DNA of 30,321 nucleotides from Linderina pennispora (lineage: Eukaryota; Kickxellomycota; Kickxellomycetes; Kickxellales; Kickxellaceae). Below, piece after piece: positions 1 to 9,884 of the stretch; the stretch's first letter is position 1; every line of letters begins with the position of its first letter. Both the position numbers and the translations under genes were made by a program. The notes under the pieces are model-generated. The model was given only the letters and a program-made list of their open reading frames with translations, was not told the origin of the DNA and did not search any database. The stretch is from the NCBI RefSeq assembly GCF_002104995.1, contig NW_024468365.1:1-30321 (forward strand), in the 5' to 3' direction.

Positions 1-237
1 CCATCTTCAGCGCGTGCTCCATGCGCTCCGTGCGGCTGTAGAAGTAGATGTCGCGCAGGTTGAATGTCTCCTGGCTCCGCCTCCAGCACCTTGAGCACCT
101 TGGCCGTGCGTGAGCGGTACCGCATCGACGATGAACTTGTGCATCTCAGATACGTCAAACTTGGCCCGGCTGCGCTCTGCCTGAAGCGCGTCGGCTGTCG
201 ACGGGTACATTGGCTCGAGTCCCTTGGGAATTTGCAT
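1..237 (-). CDS. Acyl-CoA oxidase, N-terminal part (partial, two frame breaks)
   Basis: The gene starts at the ATG ending at 237 and runs off the left edge of the window. The first ~40 residues contain ERSRAKFDVSEMHKFI, which resembles the N-terminal helical segment of peroxisomal acyl-CoA oxidases (usually ERxxxxFDxxxLxxxLDG). Further conserved sequence continues in other frames: RYRSRTAKVLKVLEAEP after a break near 116-123, and FNLRDIYFYSRTERMEHALK after a second break near 66-75. All three pieces occur in the family's expected order, so this is one gene with two small indels. The family catalyses the first, FAD-dependent, H2O2-producing step of peroxisomal beta-oxidation. The FAD and catalytic domains lie outside the window. 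The indels could be sequencing errors or genuine decay; errors are favoured because neighbouring conserved genes show the same kind of break. Confidence 0.68.
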
Positions 238-367
238 GGTTTGTTATTAAAGTACAGATAAAAAGAAAGCTCGGGTTTATCTAGCAAAAAAGGGGAGGAA
301 GAAATAACTGGGTTGTTTGTTTTTTGCTGTTCGAAAGAGGGCGTGCCCTGAGAAACGCGATGCTAAA

Positions 368-377
368 CCTTTTTATA
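368..377 (-). promoter_or_regulatory. Putative TATA box of the acyl-CoA oxidase gene
   Basis: On the minus strand this reads TATAAAAAGG, about 130 bases upstream of the acyl-CoA oxidase ATG. It is the best core-promoter match in the 645-base gap between that gene and MOB4 (238-882). I see no convincing gene elsewhere in that gap. The placement is an inference from motif and distance only. Confidence 0.4.
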
Positions 378-882
378 TGCATCTTCTGAGAAGCCCCACC
401 CAAGGCGCATATGCAGACACGGAGCATGCCCAAACGCTTCCCGGAGGGCTGCGACCACGGCCGAGCTCCCCGAAGCTCCAACAAAAAACTCTCCGCATTC
501 TCACTCTGTCCGACTGGTATAGGAAGATCTACACGTGACTGCTCCCGTTTTGACTGCTATTTCTCCAGTTGTCCTTCTTTCACAAGGACTGCCTGAAAGC
601 GGAAAGACCCATGGGAGGGCTCAAACCAAATTCGGCCAAGCACGGGCTCACGAGCTGGCCCACGCTCCGCTCATGCTTATCTTTTTTCCTCTCGTCTACT
701 CGGGCTCGGAGTTCGCTGGTTCGGGCGAAAAAGCCTTTCCGTTCTGTGGTAGATTTTTGCAGCATGCGCAAGGGGGTCGACACATGCCACGCATGCCACA
801 TAACTCCTGCATCGAGGCTTTGCCTTACCGGCCCGTTTTACAAAAACTATGCATTGACTTAAATCGGCCCAAACCCCCTCCC

Positions 883-1677
883 TCAAAAATCTGCATCGTC
901 AGCTGAAATCGTCGTTGGCAGCTCAGGAATAATGATCAGCGATTCCGGCGACAATTCATACTTCCTGGCCAGCTTGACGAACCTTGCATACAGAAACGTC
1001 GCATTCTCCTGCACCTCAAAGATCTCGCGGTGGTGGAAATACGCGTGGGCAAAAATCCGATATATCCTTCTGGCCATGCTCTGGAAATGCTTCATCGACG
1101 TCTCGGCACATACAGCCGGCTCGGAAACGACCCCTGGTTGTTCAGCTGCCCGATCGCATAGTTCACCGTGTGCACAGAATACCCGATCGCGCTGCATGGC
1201 TTCGGGTGCCCATGCCCGGCGCAGAAATAGGTGTCTTCGTTAGCCCGCATCATCGGGCAGCCGGTCTCGGTGCACTCCCGGTGCATCTCCACTATGTACC
1301 AGCCAAGCTCTATGCAGATTTGCCGCATGTGCTCGTACAGCCAGACCGTCTTGTCCATGCCCACAGGCACCTGCAAAAGGTCGTCGATGTCGTACCGGTG
1401 CGTCCGCAGAAGTGATTGCAGGTACTCTTGGCCGGCCATCGATGAGTCGATCTCTGCGACACTATCGTACGACCACTTGAAGCAGTCCTACTTGAAGACT
1501 TTTATGCTGGTGTTAGCCCAATGGCAGTCTCACTCACAATTGAATGTGATTGCGAACCCGCTGATTGTCGGCTGTCATTTTCTTTTTCCTCCGCACCTCT
1601 TCTTTGGTTCCTGGTAGATTGATATTTTGCCGCTGGCTCGTTTGGTCGCCAATGCTTTCAACTGCTTGCGCTGCCAT
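883..1677 (-). CDS. MOB4: MOB4/phocein-like MOB kinase activator (two exons, one frameshift)
   Basis: Exon 1 (1597-1677) encodes 27 residues ending NLPGTKEE. Exon 2 (883-1487) begins DCFKWSYDS, so the join recreates the MOB4 start, which in animal phocein reads NRPGTKAQDFYNWPDES. The body holds VWLYEHMRQICIEL, a Cys pair near residues 99 and 104 (ECTETGC), and IYRIFAHAYFHH. Together these supply the C2H2 zinc site of MOB proteins. Near 1107 the frame changes between FPSRLYVP and ETSMKHF. Restoring one base makes exon 2 606 nt (202 codons with stop), giving about 228 residues, close to the ~225 of MOB4. MOB4 is a scaffold of the STRIPAK phosphatase-kinase complex. The match is to MOB4 rather than MOB1 or MOB2, as judged by NLPGTKEE and RIYRIFAHAYFHH. 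Confidence 0.85.
1488..1596 (-). other. Intron of MOB4
   Basis: The intron is 109 nt and phase 0. The donor is the somewhat atypical GTGCGG, the acceptor CAAGTAG, and a GCTAAC branch-like motif lies about 35 nt before the acceptor. Splicing joins NLPGTKEE to DCFKW exactly as in MOB4 homologues. A stronger-looking donor, GTGAGT, lies inside at about 1533-1538 but would put exon 2 out of frame. Confidence 0.7.
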
Positions 1678-1834
1678 TAGGATACTATGTGAATATGTTT
1701 GTGAATGTGATAGCCATACATGGCGCCACCCGTGTACATGTATCCAACATATGCTTGGCGGCCAGATGCATTATTTATGGAATCACAACGACCATGTCAT
1801 ATGACCGACAATCGTCACAAAAAACATGCTAGGT

Positions 1835-2480
1835 CTACGACTGCCTGTGCTTGCGGTGCTCAGCATAGCTCCACAGATGCTGCAAGAACAGATTCCAATT
1901 GACCCCGAACGCGTCGTCAACATGGACGAACCGCACCCCCAGCTTCGTCTCGACCTCGGCATTCCTGGCCTCATCATCAAAGAATATCATCGCTCATACT
2001 CCACTCCCGAGTCCCTAGCCAGGTTCCGGAAATGCGTCACCTTTGAGCCCGGATAGATCTCCATGGAAGTCAATACATTCTATCATCTTTTTCTTCTTCA
2101 CTCCAATGTCCGACTGGATCTCAAAGAGCGCCAGAACCTGCTTCGCCCACTCGGCGCGGTCCGGTCCGTGATGCTATGCCGATGCGCGTGTTGGGCAGCT
2201 GCATGATTAGGTCCAGCACTCGCGGTACATCCGAGAACAGCTCCATTGTGTCGCCATACCGGTCCTTCACCTTGTTGTTTGCTGCGAGCCGGTACGGCGG
2301 CCCGTTCGTGTGCGTATCAATCCAGCAGGACCACAGCGTGAAGTCGAGGTCGAATACGATTAGCTCAGGGAGAAACTCCGCCTCCTCTTTACGTGGGTCC
2401 CATCCAAGTGCCTCCAGCTCAGGGATGGGTGTGGGCTGGTGCAACTTTGACCTGCTCAAAAGCCGCGAATGTCTCGTCAT
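1835..2480 (-). CDS. MDP1: Magnesium-dependent phosphatase 1 (HAD superfamily), three small frame breaks
   Basis: The ATG ending at 2480 opens a frame with LPELIVFDLDFTLW, the HAD motif I (DxDxT) in the MDP-1 setting, followed by WIDTHTNGPPY and then RIGIASRTGP (motif II region). The family signature resumes in shifted frames as AEWAKQVLALFEI, MEIYPGSKVTHFRNLA and MIFFDDEARNAEVETKLGV (motif III/IV, DD). It ends at a TAG at 1835-1837. The breaks lie near 2155, 2065 and 1995. Two extra bases and one missing base would give 645 nt (215 codons), a normal size. MDP-1 enzymes are small soluble phosphatases with protein-phosphotyrosine and sugar-phosphate activity in vitro. All catalytic Asp residues are present, which argues that the breaks are consensus errors, but recent pseudogenisation cannot be excluded. 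Confidence 0.82.
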
Positions 2481-2573
2481 TTGTCCAAAAAATAAAAATG
2501 TAGCAACAGTCCACGGTATGAAAAATGAATAAAAATAGCTGCGGTCCGGGACCTGAGGATTTTTAGTTCTTAT

Positions 2574-5500
2574 TTAATTGGATTCTGTTGGCGTGGCACA
2601 TGGCCCGCCTAATGATCCTGACTGATCTCTTGTTTCGGCCGACCGCTGGACCAGCTGCGCAAAATGGCTCTCTGGGTCATGGCGCAGGTTGTCTGGGGCT
2701 CCGGACTCACAGATCTTGCCATCCTCAACCACCAGGACCATGTCGCTGCCCAGCGCATTCTCCACCCGGTGTGCAATCGAGATGACAGTGCAGCCAGCAA
2801 ACTCGTCGCGGATCAGCTGGTGTAGGAGATTGCTGGTCCCACTATCAATGGCTGCGGTGGACTCATCCAGCACAAGGACCTTTGGGCGCTTCAGTAGTGC
2901 CCGTGCCAGGCATATCTGCTGCTGTTGACCAACGCTCCATCCGCCGCCGTTCGGAAGCACGGGGCTGTCAAGAGCAACGTCCGACATGCCGACTGCTATC
3001 AGACAGCGTTGGATCTCTGAGTCAGCGTGCTTTCTGAACGGATCCAGGTTGTTGCGCACAGTGCCAGTCAACAGAACCGATGTCTGCGGCACGACTCCCA
3101 GATGGCTGCGCAGAGCATGTAAGTCAACAGTGCCAATGTCGACGCCATCGATCAGGATTCTGCCCTCACTGGGCTTGAGCAAGCCAAACAGCGCCATGGC
3201 AATGCTCGTCTTGCCCGCCCCCGTCCGTCCAACAACACTGACATGCTGCCCAGGTCTGATAGTGAACGACATCCCGCTGAGCGCACGCTTGCCATCGACA
3301 CTGTACCGCGCAGTCACATTGTCAAATACAACCTGCCCCCTCGCCGGCCAGCTCTCACCCACCGGCTCGCACTTTGCTGTGTCTGCCTGCTCCGGCTCTA
3401 GCCTGCTGTAGTGAATGTAGCGCGCAGACTTTGCAATATTCTCTCGAATAAAGTAACTCTTGCGCACGAAATGCTGCATTCTGGATAGCAAAACCCCGTA
3501 CACATATGCACCACTGCCAGGTTCTCCGGTTCCACGCTCATCCCACAAACAGCTGCTACTGTATATGCAACTGCATGCGCTACATCGCGTATCAACGACA
3601 TGCTCATGTCAATCCACGTTTCCACACTATCCTCCGACCGAATCGCCCGTGACAGGTCGTCCAGCAATCCAAACATCTGCTGGTTGGCATACTGCTGGTT
3701 CGAGAACGCACGGATGGTCACGGCTCCCTTGATTGACTCTTGATACAGGTCATGGATCTTGATGTTGCTTTTGGACTTTGCCGCGACGAATGCCGTGAGC
3801 GGTCTGCTGCTAAGCCGGAAAATATACAGAATCAATCCAAACACCACCACAGTATATCCGAGCATGACTGGATGGAAACTGAAGACAACCCAGATCTCAA
3901 ACACGAGCTGGATGATGTTCAGTATGGTGTCTGCTACATTCGCTGGCAGCATATTATCCACTTCAATTTGGCCGTCAGTAAATAGTCCAATAATGCGGCC
4001 AGCTGGTACAGCTGAGAAGAACTGCAGTGAGGCGCTGGCTACGCTTTGCATTAGCTCCCGGTGTGTCTTGATAAACATCGAACGCCGCCAAATAATCTTG
4101 GGCCACAACCTTCCGCCTAACTCGGCCATGCATTCAGCTGTCAGCCAGATCAGGCAGGTAATAAAGTGCACGTACGTCGGGCTGTAGCTGCTAGCCGAGG
4201 TGTGCGCGTCAGCATAGTCGGTTGAGATTATTGGGATAGGCTTCGATAGCCACAGCTTTGTGTTCTTGGCTACAAAAAATCGACCGACAGCTGCCACAAC
4301 ATGTCCCAGAATGGCCACAATGCCACACCGGCGCACGACATATCGCACTATAGTCACAAGTTGCGAGAATGATTCCCCATGCACCGGTTCATATGCGTCG
4401 TTACCTCGGTCACTGTTGCTCGTAGAACTGCCTGCTGGGTAATTTGAATGCGCACTTCTAGGGGCGTCAATAGCAATGATTCATCTGGAGATTCAGACAA
4501 GCGATGTGACTGCGAAGTCAGGGTACTACCAGCGATGGAATTCCAGGACCAGGTTTCTTGTTAAACCCTGATAGTGTGCGCAGTTCGTTGGACTGCGAGA
4601 TGAGCGTGCCAAATGGGACTGGGCTGTGGATCTCGCCGTCGATAGCCAGGCTGACCGCATCTGCTCGCGCCAACACATTGACCTCGTTGGAGATGATGAT
4701 ACGCGATGTATGCTTGAGCAGGCCTGTTGCACTCGAGACAACGTTGGCAAACAGCCGGCTGCCCACATGCACGTCAACCGCCGAGAAAATGTTGTCGAGC
4801 AGATACAGCTCAGCCTTAGCATAGACTGCTCGTGCCAGAGCAATGCGCAGCCGCTGTCCGCCAGACAGTGCGATTCCGTTGTCTCCAACAACCGTCTGGT
4901 CGCCATCAGACATCCTGTCAAGGTCGTACTGCAGCTCGCATACGTCGATGACTCTGGCGTACCACTGGGGGTCAAGGTCCCTGCCGAAGGTGACATTGGC
5001 GCGAATTGTGCTGTTGCTGAGCCACGGCTCCTGCGACACGTATGCGATGCCAGAGGACGGTCGAAGCATCGTGCCGCTGATGTGGTCCATTTCGCCGAGG
5101 ATCGCTGATAGCAGCGACGATTTGCAGGCGCCGACTTTGCCTGCCACTGCAATCATTTGGCCCGGCTCGCACTTGAAATTGACACGAATAGTGCCTCGGT
5201 TTGAGCCTGTGCTGCTGCCTTCTGGTGTGGAAGCTGCCCGCCATCTGAACACTCCCGAGGATATCTCGACTCTGTACTTTTCGTTGGACTCGCCAGCGGT
5301 GCGTGTCCCTTGAGTCATCAGGTCATCGGTTCCGCCAAGTAGCAAACTACGGACATGCTCACATGGCAGCTTTGCTGATATCCAGCTATCCCATGCTTTT
5401 GGAACATCGAGTAGTAACAAAAATAGCTCCTGTAATATCGCATGTACAAGGACAACATGCTCTGCTGAAATGTGCTCAACACCCGGTAGCCCACCGCTGC

Positions 5501-7386
5501 TGGGATCAGCTAGTCGGTTAACTACCATGCTGTAGATAAGCAACGAGATAACAGGACCGCTCTGAAGGCAGGTGGTATATACCACCTTCAACAACTCGTC
5601 CATAACGGTAGAAGAGATGGCTGAACCGAGCTCGTTTCCTTCGCGTATTGTCTGTATCTGCCGGACAAGATACCTTTCCCACCCGAGCATACGCAACGGA
5701 ACAATATTCTCAATGAGCTGCGTCAATAGTGAGGTACGTCTGCTTGTCGCTGCCCCAGATGCCTTATTGTAGTCGTCAATTTTGTCCAGGATATGCACGC
5801 GCACTGGGAAGTACATCAGGATGGTAAATATGCCAACCGCAACAGCCCATCCAACCTGCGTGTAAAACATATAAACCCCGACTGCAACACGCAAGGGCAG
5901 CCATATGGACTCGCACAACCTGATAATATGCTCGGCGAGAACTTTCGAGCTCTGCATCCCACATAGCTGAAGATTTGTGCCCTCTGCTTCGGCTACCAGC
6001 GCAAGATTTGGTCTGTCGATCGCCTGCTTGTGGACGGACGCCGTCAAAACCGTGCGCAGCATCAGTTTGGTTGTGTCGCGGATATCAATCAGGTTCTGTT
6101 CTAGGATGGTGCTGCCAATCGACAGGGCATTATACGCGACCAGGATCCCATACACGCTACCAGATCCGTCAGTGTGGAGTTCGTGCAGTAAACGTGACAA
6201 CAAAAGTGGTTTGGATATTCCACACATGCCAACAAGAAGGCGCAGCCCACTGGTAAGGAAAAGATCCGACGCAAAGGCATGTAGGATGGCGTGTACCAGA
6301 GATCGCCTTTTGCTACGGAGTTCATGCTGCCAACAGCTCGTCAGCCGAGCCAGCAAGGCTTCTGCCTTGAGGGTGTGTGTTAGTGAGATTTGACCAATGT
6401 CAACCTCTGGTGTCTCGCTCTCGGCGACAAGCAGTCGATAAACCCAGAAATAAGTGGCACGCGAAATCAGCGATCCAATTCTCCTCAGCCCGGCATCTTC
6501 CAACACACCCCCACTCGGAGTCCCACCCACCATTACTGAGCCCAGTGCACATTGCGTCCAGCACAGGTATACATCAAATATGACATTGGTGACGTCAATG
6601 ACTGCCCAGCTTCCATGCCACAACGTGTGTGCCACCCGATAGACCGTCGCCACAAACGAAATTGCCAATAACAGTAGCGAGAATGCGCGAAGATGCAAAC
6701 CAGCATCTGCAGACACACTGCGTAAATGTTGTGCTGGACCCAGTAGCACATAACCGCGAATTGCCGCAAGAGAGGCACTCTGCAATCCAAGGATGATTAG
6801 AGCGTCTGCATCAAAGATAGATGCTGACACGATATGTGCAATTTCAGCGACAATAACGAGCATCATCAGCGGTATACCACGTCCCTAATCATATGTACGT
6901 TGACAGATTAGTACATATACCCCCATCCTAATGTTAGCCATCAGGATGACAACCTAACACGCTTTGATCTGCGATGTTATAGCCTACTTTTACATAGACA
7001 CGCAGTTAATTGAATCCCATGCACATATCCTGCATTGAGTGTGAAAAAGGGGCGCCTTCCCCCTCCCCAAACGATGCACAACACTCATGCATGCATACGC
7101 TGAGGAAGATGTGTCAAAGCGAGCATTCTCCCATTAGCCCAATTTTTCAGTTGGATGTGCAGACTGTGAACTCCCTTTCGTGTATGTGAAAATCCTGACA
7201 TCCAGCCGCCAAAAGTCATTCCAAAGTTGTACTTACAATATTGGCTACCCTTGTATTCGCCCTGGGTTCGCTGACTCCTCGTTTGGATTGCTCTTTCCAG
7301 GCAATTCTGTGCTTGACGACCACTATAAGTTGTGCACAGAGCGCGATAAAAATCGTCCCGCTATACAAAGAAAACGAGTACATCAT
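2574..7386 (-). CDS. ABCC-family (MRP/Ycf1-like) full ABC transporter, copy 1
   Basis: This is a membrane exporter of the ABCC type. Exon 1 (7237-7386) starts at ATG-ATG with a hydrophobic helix (SLYSGTIFIALCAQLIVVV) and is spliced to exon 2 (2574-6884). Exon 2 carries the rest of TMD0, TMD1, NBD1, a linker, TMD2 and NBD2, about 1,490 residues in all, normal for MRP/Ycf1. NBD2 is canonical: Walker A GRTGAGKTS, signature WSVGQQQQ, Walker B LVLDES, H-loop IAHR. NBD1 has LSGGQ but a Cys in Walker A (GKVGACKSS, about residue 637), Asn after the Walker B Asp (LLDN, about 748) and Asn at the H-loop (ISNE, about 783). The frame shifts near 4518, 4475 and 3490. Each shift is equivalent to one missing base, and together they restore frame. 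The open frame extends upstream to 7539 without another ATG, so a further 5' exon is possible. Substrates cannot be told from sequence. Confidence 0.85.
2655..3434. repeat. NBD2 repeat block, copy 1 (partner at about 28180-28949)
   Basis: This 780-base block encodes the NBD2 of ABCC copy 1 and matches about 28180-28949 in the same orientation almost base for base, apart from single-base indels and a small number of transitions. Similarity stops sharply on both sides, at AGCTGCGCAAAATGG on the left and AGCGCGCAGACTTTG on the right. Confidence 0.9.
4578..4808. repeat. NBD1 repeat block, copy 1 (partner at 30091-30321)
   Basis: These 231 bases match the last 231 bases of the window with two transitions and no indel. 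They encode the stretch from Walker B through the H-loop of NBD1. The window ends inside the repeat, so its full length in copy 2 is unknown. Confidence 0.95.
6885..7236 (-). other. Intron of ABCC transporter copy 1
   Basis: The intron is 352 nt and phase 0, with a consensus donor GTAAGT directly after ...RVANI and acceptor GATTAG before GRGIPLMM. A TACTAATC branch-like motif lies about 25 nt before the acceptor. It joins the first TMD0 helix to the main exon. Confidence 0.7.
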
Positions 7387-9517
7387 GTTCAGTTTCAGCT
7401 CGTCGTGTTGTGCTGGAGGAGAATGGAATGTGGCCGTAGAAAGTTTTGGACAGGATGCCGTGTACAGAGCCGTCCTAGCACGATTATAAAACAACAAGGT
7501 GGTGACTAGACTGAAGACACCTCCTGGTTTGGTATATGATTAACAAGTGCAAAATGAGGACTCCAAAAAGAGGGACAATGTTTAGATAGCTGTGTCAAAG
7601 ATAAGGATGTGCGCAAAGATGGCCACCAACGGTGATTTGCACTGCCGCTAATGCAAGGCCAGGTCTACGATATTAAAAGGCGGAGTTTAAAAAGAATTGC
7701 ACTAGGGAATTATTTTGCAGAAGAAAACAAGCATCAGCAGTAGTGAGAAGAGAAAAGGGAGTAGGACGGGTTTCTGAGGGTAACTGCTGTGCGTGCTCCT
7801 TGAGCCCTGCTGCCATTATCTGTGCTGTCAGGTGCAAAACAAACGATAGCGGCTTCAACAATTATAGACATAATACAGTCAGATGCGCTCAGACAGAACA
7901 CAAAACCATAGAGAGCAAGGATGGTGGGGGATCTGCACAATGCCATTGTCTGCAAAATGCAGAGCACGTTTTGGCTGCCAATTCCTCTACCACCTTCTTT
8001 TTGGTGAGCAAATGCATGGACAGCGTTTTACAACAAGGACAACACAGCACTGGTTTGTTGCTCTGAAAGACCCATGGTGCATGAAGATTCCCGCCCATTC
8101 CAAATTTGGCTCTCACTAACCCCATGGGATGGGAGGTGTACCTCTGACTTGATTGGCTCTGTGACCTACCTTGACCAGTATCCGAGAGAGCTACTCGTGA
8201 GAAATGGTGCAGCCCATGATGCCTGGTTTAGGGGCCGAGAACCAGGCGCTGGTAGCAATTGAGGCTGCGATTGTGGATACAGGACGTCGGTATCCATTGT
8301 GTACCGTTTTATCGCCTACCGAATAAGACCGAGCTGGAGCCGGCAAGTGGTTTTCCGACAGCAAATATAATGGCAGAAGCTCTCTTGAACACCCAATACA
8401 AGAGAGACAGCGGAATCAAGGAATGGAAAGCTAAAAGGGGAATTCGACGATGGTGGGAGTCTGAGGGAGCTAGATAGGCGTGGCGTATAAATAATTTATA
8501 AACAATCTCTGCCTGGCAAAGCTAGAACGAGCTGTGCTGATGGGAGTAGTCGAAATTGAAGAAATTGGGATAGCGACGTGGCAGTAGAACGAGAGTAGCT
8601 AGCGACCAAGACACAAATCTTTACGTTCGGGTGATAAGTATATATGCAAAGGATGGAAAGAGGCAGAGTAGAGTCTTTACCAGGTATGTTGGGTCAATAC
8701 CAGCAGGCACAGGTGGCCACAAGAACGGCTGAGCTTAAATTAAATTCAAAGGCTGGTAGGATGACATGCTAACGGGGGTGGAAGGCTCTTGAGAGCCCAA
8801 CCATGCCATTGTTTTATAGTGTGCCAAACATGGGATACTTTTTTGTCCTCAAGGTTGAAAAAAATAATAGCACATGCTTTGAGTCTTGAGTGCTGTACAT
8901 GAAGTATTCAGCTCCTTGCTTATATTATTGTGCAAAAGTTTAGAAATGCAAAATCAAGACGTCCGGCCAACGAAACTCAAGACTCTAAGAATAAACTCAG
9001 CTCCTAAGTTTATTGTCACCCTGTGTGCTTTTTGATGCACATAAGGGCGGATGCTTTGCATAGTCACAATGTGTGTCATGTGCAATGCGCCTGTCCACAA
9101 CTGACAGCGCCAGCTGCCCTTTCCTACCGACAAAGGCCGAATGGACCACCCTATACGCTGGATCAGCAGAACCATCGAGTGCTGACGGGCAATTCACATT
9201 TACCGCAGGCCAGTTTTCGTGTGGCCGGCCAATCCCCTTGAAGAATGCCTAAACCCCACCTGGCAGAGAGGCAAAAGTGGATCCAGTGGAGCTTTTTCAG
9301 CCCAGACTCCGGTCACGATAGCGGGCAGCATCACTACAAGCCTCTACCATCATTGTTTTGGAAACTGTATTGTGTTGTGGTGTTGTGGATTGGAGCTGTC
9401 AGAATGTGCGTCCATCCTCGCCGCTCGCACTCTTAAACCCACGCCCGCAGAAAGCGAGCGAGGGGGCGCAGAGCAGGCAAGATCATCGACGGGTCGAAAA
9501 AAGCAGCAGCGTCACGA

Positions 9518-9601
9518 ATGAGCGCTGGACCCACACCTCCCTTTACGGACGGCGCACTGTCGGTCATCTTCCAGCGTGGTTCCAATGTCTATGTTCGATG
9601 A
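9518..9601 (+). pseudogene. Possible relic of the 5' end of RPA1 (replication protein A large subunit)
   Basis: An ATG opens a 27-codon frame with FTDGALSVIFQRGSNVYVR before a TGA. It resembles the very start of RPA1, whose N-terminal OB fold begins in animals with LSEGAIAAIMQKG. The sequence before it (about 9430-9517) is GC-rich like a gene start. No further RPA1 sequence follows: within about 280 bases the AT-rich block begins. If the match is right, this is a promoter plus first codons cut off from the rest of the gene, perhaps by insertion or partial duplication. The similarity is short, so a chance resemblance or an unrelated first exon remains possible. Confidence 0.35.
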
Positions 9602-9826
9602 ACAAAGAACTGTAAATTAACTGTAAACATAATCCTGATGAGAACAGTCGATTAAGGTTTCTTCAAGCTGTGCTGTTGCGGTGCGCAATTTATACCAGCC
9701 AGCGGTTGGGGCATTTGAAAGCACAATGATGGGACAAATATGCCACGTGATTAAACTGATTACGGATCATGGTAGTGAGACACTGCCACAACTATCATCT
9801 TAGTGCTGTGACTCTGTTCAAACAGT

Positions 9827-9849
9827 TCATAGACAGTGACAGTCTATGA
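9827..9849. repeat. Small perfect inverted repeat at the left edge of the AT-rich block
   Basis: TCATAGAC and GTCTATGA form a perfect 8-bp stem around a 7-base loop. It sits about 40 bases before the base composition turns AT-rich and could mark the end of an insertion, but no matching sequence was found at the other end. Confidence 0.4.
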
Positions 9850-9884
9850 TGCAAATCAATACCTTCTAGTGACATGATGGGCTT

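Larger units (their letters stand above)
7387..9884. other. Gene-poor intergenic region between divergent ABCC and FAS-like genes
   Basis: I find no convincing gene here on either strand apart from the short relic at 9518-9601. Open frames are short, overlap on both strands and lack recognisable motifs. A TATAAATAA sequence lies at 8486-8494 on the plus strand without a coding region close behind it. A small hairpin with an 8-base stem lies at 8991-9014 (AATAAACT/AGTTTATT). The stretch must contain the promoter of the ABCC gene on its left side. Confidence 0.6.

Noticed and set aside
4440-4560. Intron in the ABCC linker as the cause of the frame loss
   Set aside because: Candidate donors (GTAGTA, GTACCC) and acceptors (CCCTAG, ACCCAG, CAGCAG) were tried, but none puts both flanks in the required frames. 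One-base indels explain it better.
7734-7967. Minus-strand open frame with a hydrophobic stretch, considered as an extra 5' exon of ABCC copy 1
   Set aside because: No ABCC TMD0 motif could be recognised and no splice pair links it convincingly to the exon at 7237-7386.
8074-8477. Adjacent plus-strand open frames with phrases such as ASGFPTANI that recall riboflavin kinase
   Set aside because: Only a four-residue coincidence with the PTAN loop. The surrounding residues do not match, and the frames are short and overlap antisense frames.
7498-9884. CRISPR array, rRNA or bacterial-type mobile element in the gene-poor region
   Set aside because: No regularly spaced direct repeats, no rRNA-like sequence and no transposase frame could be seen.
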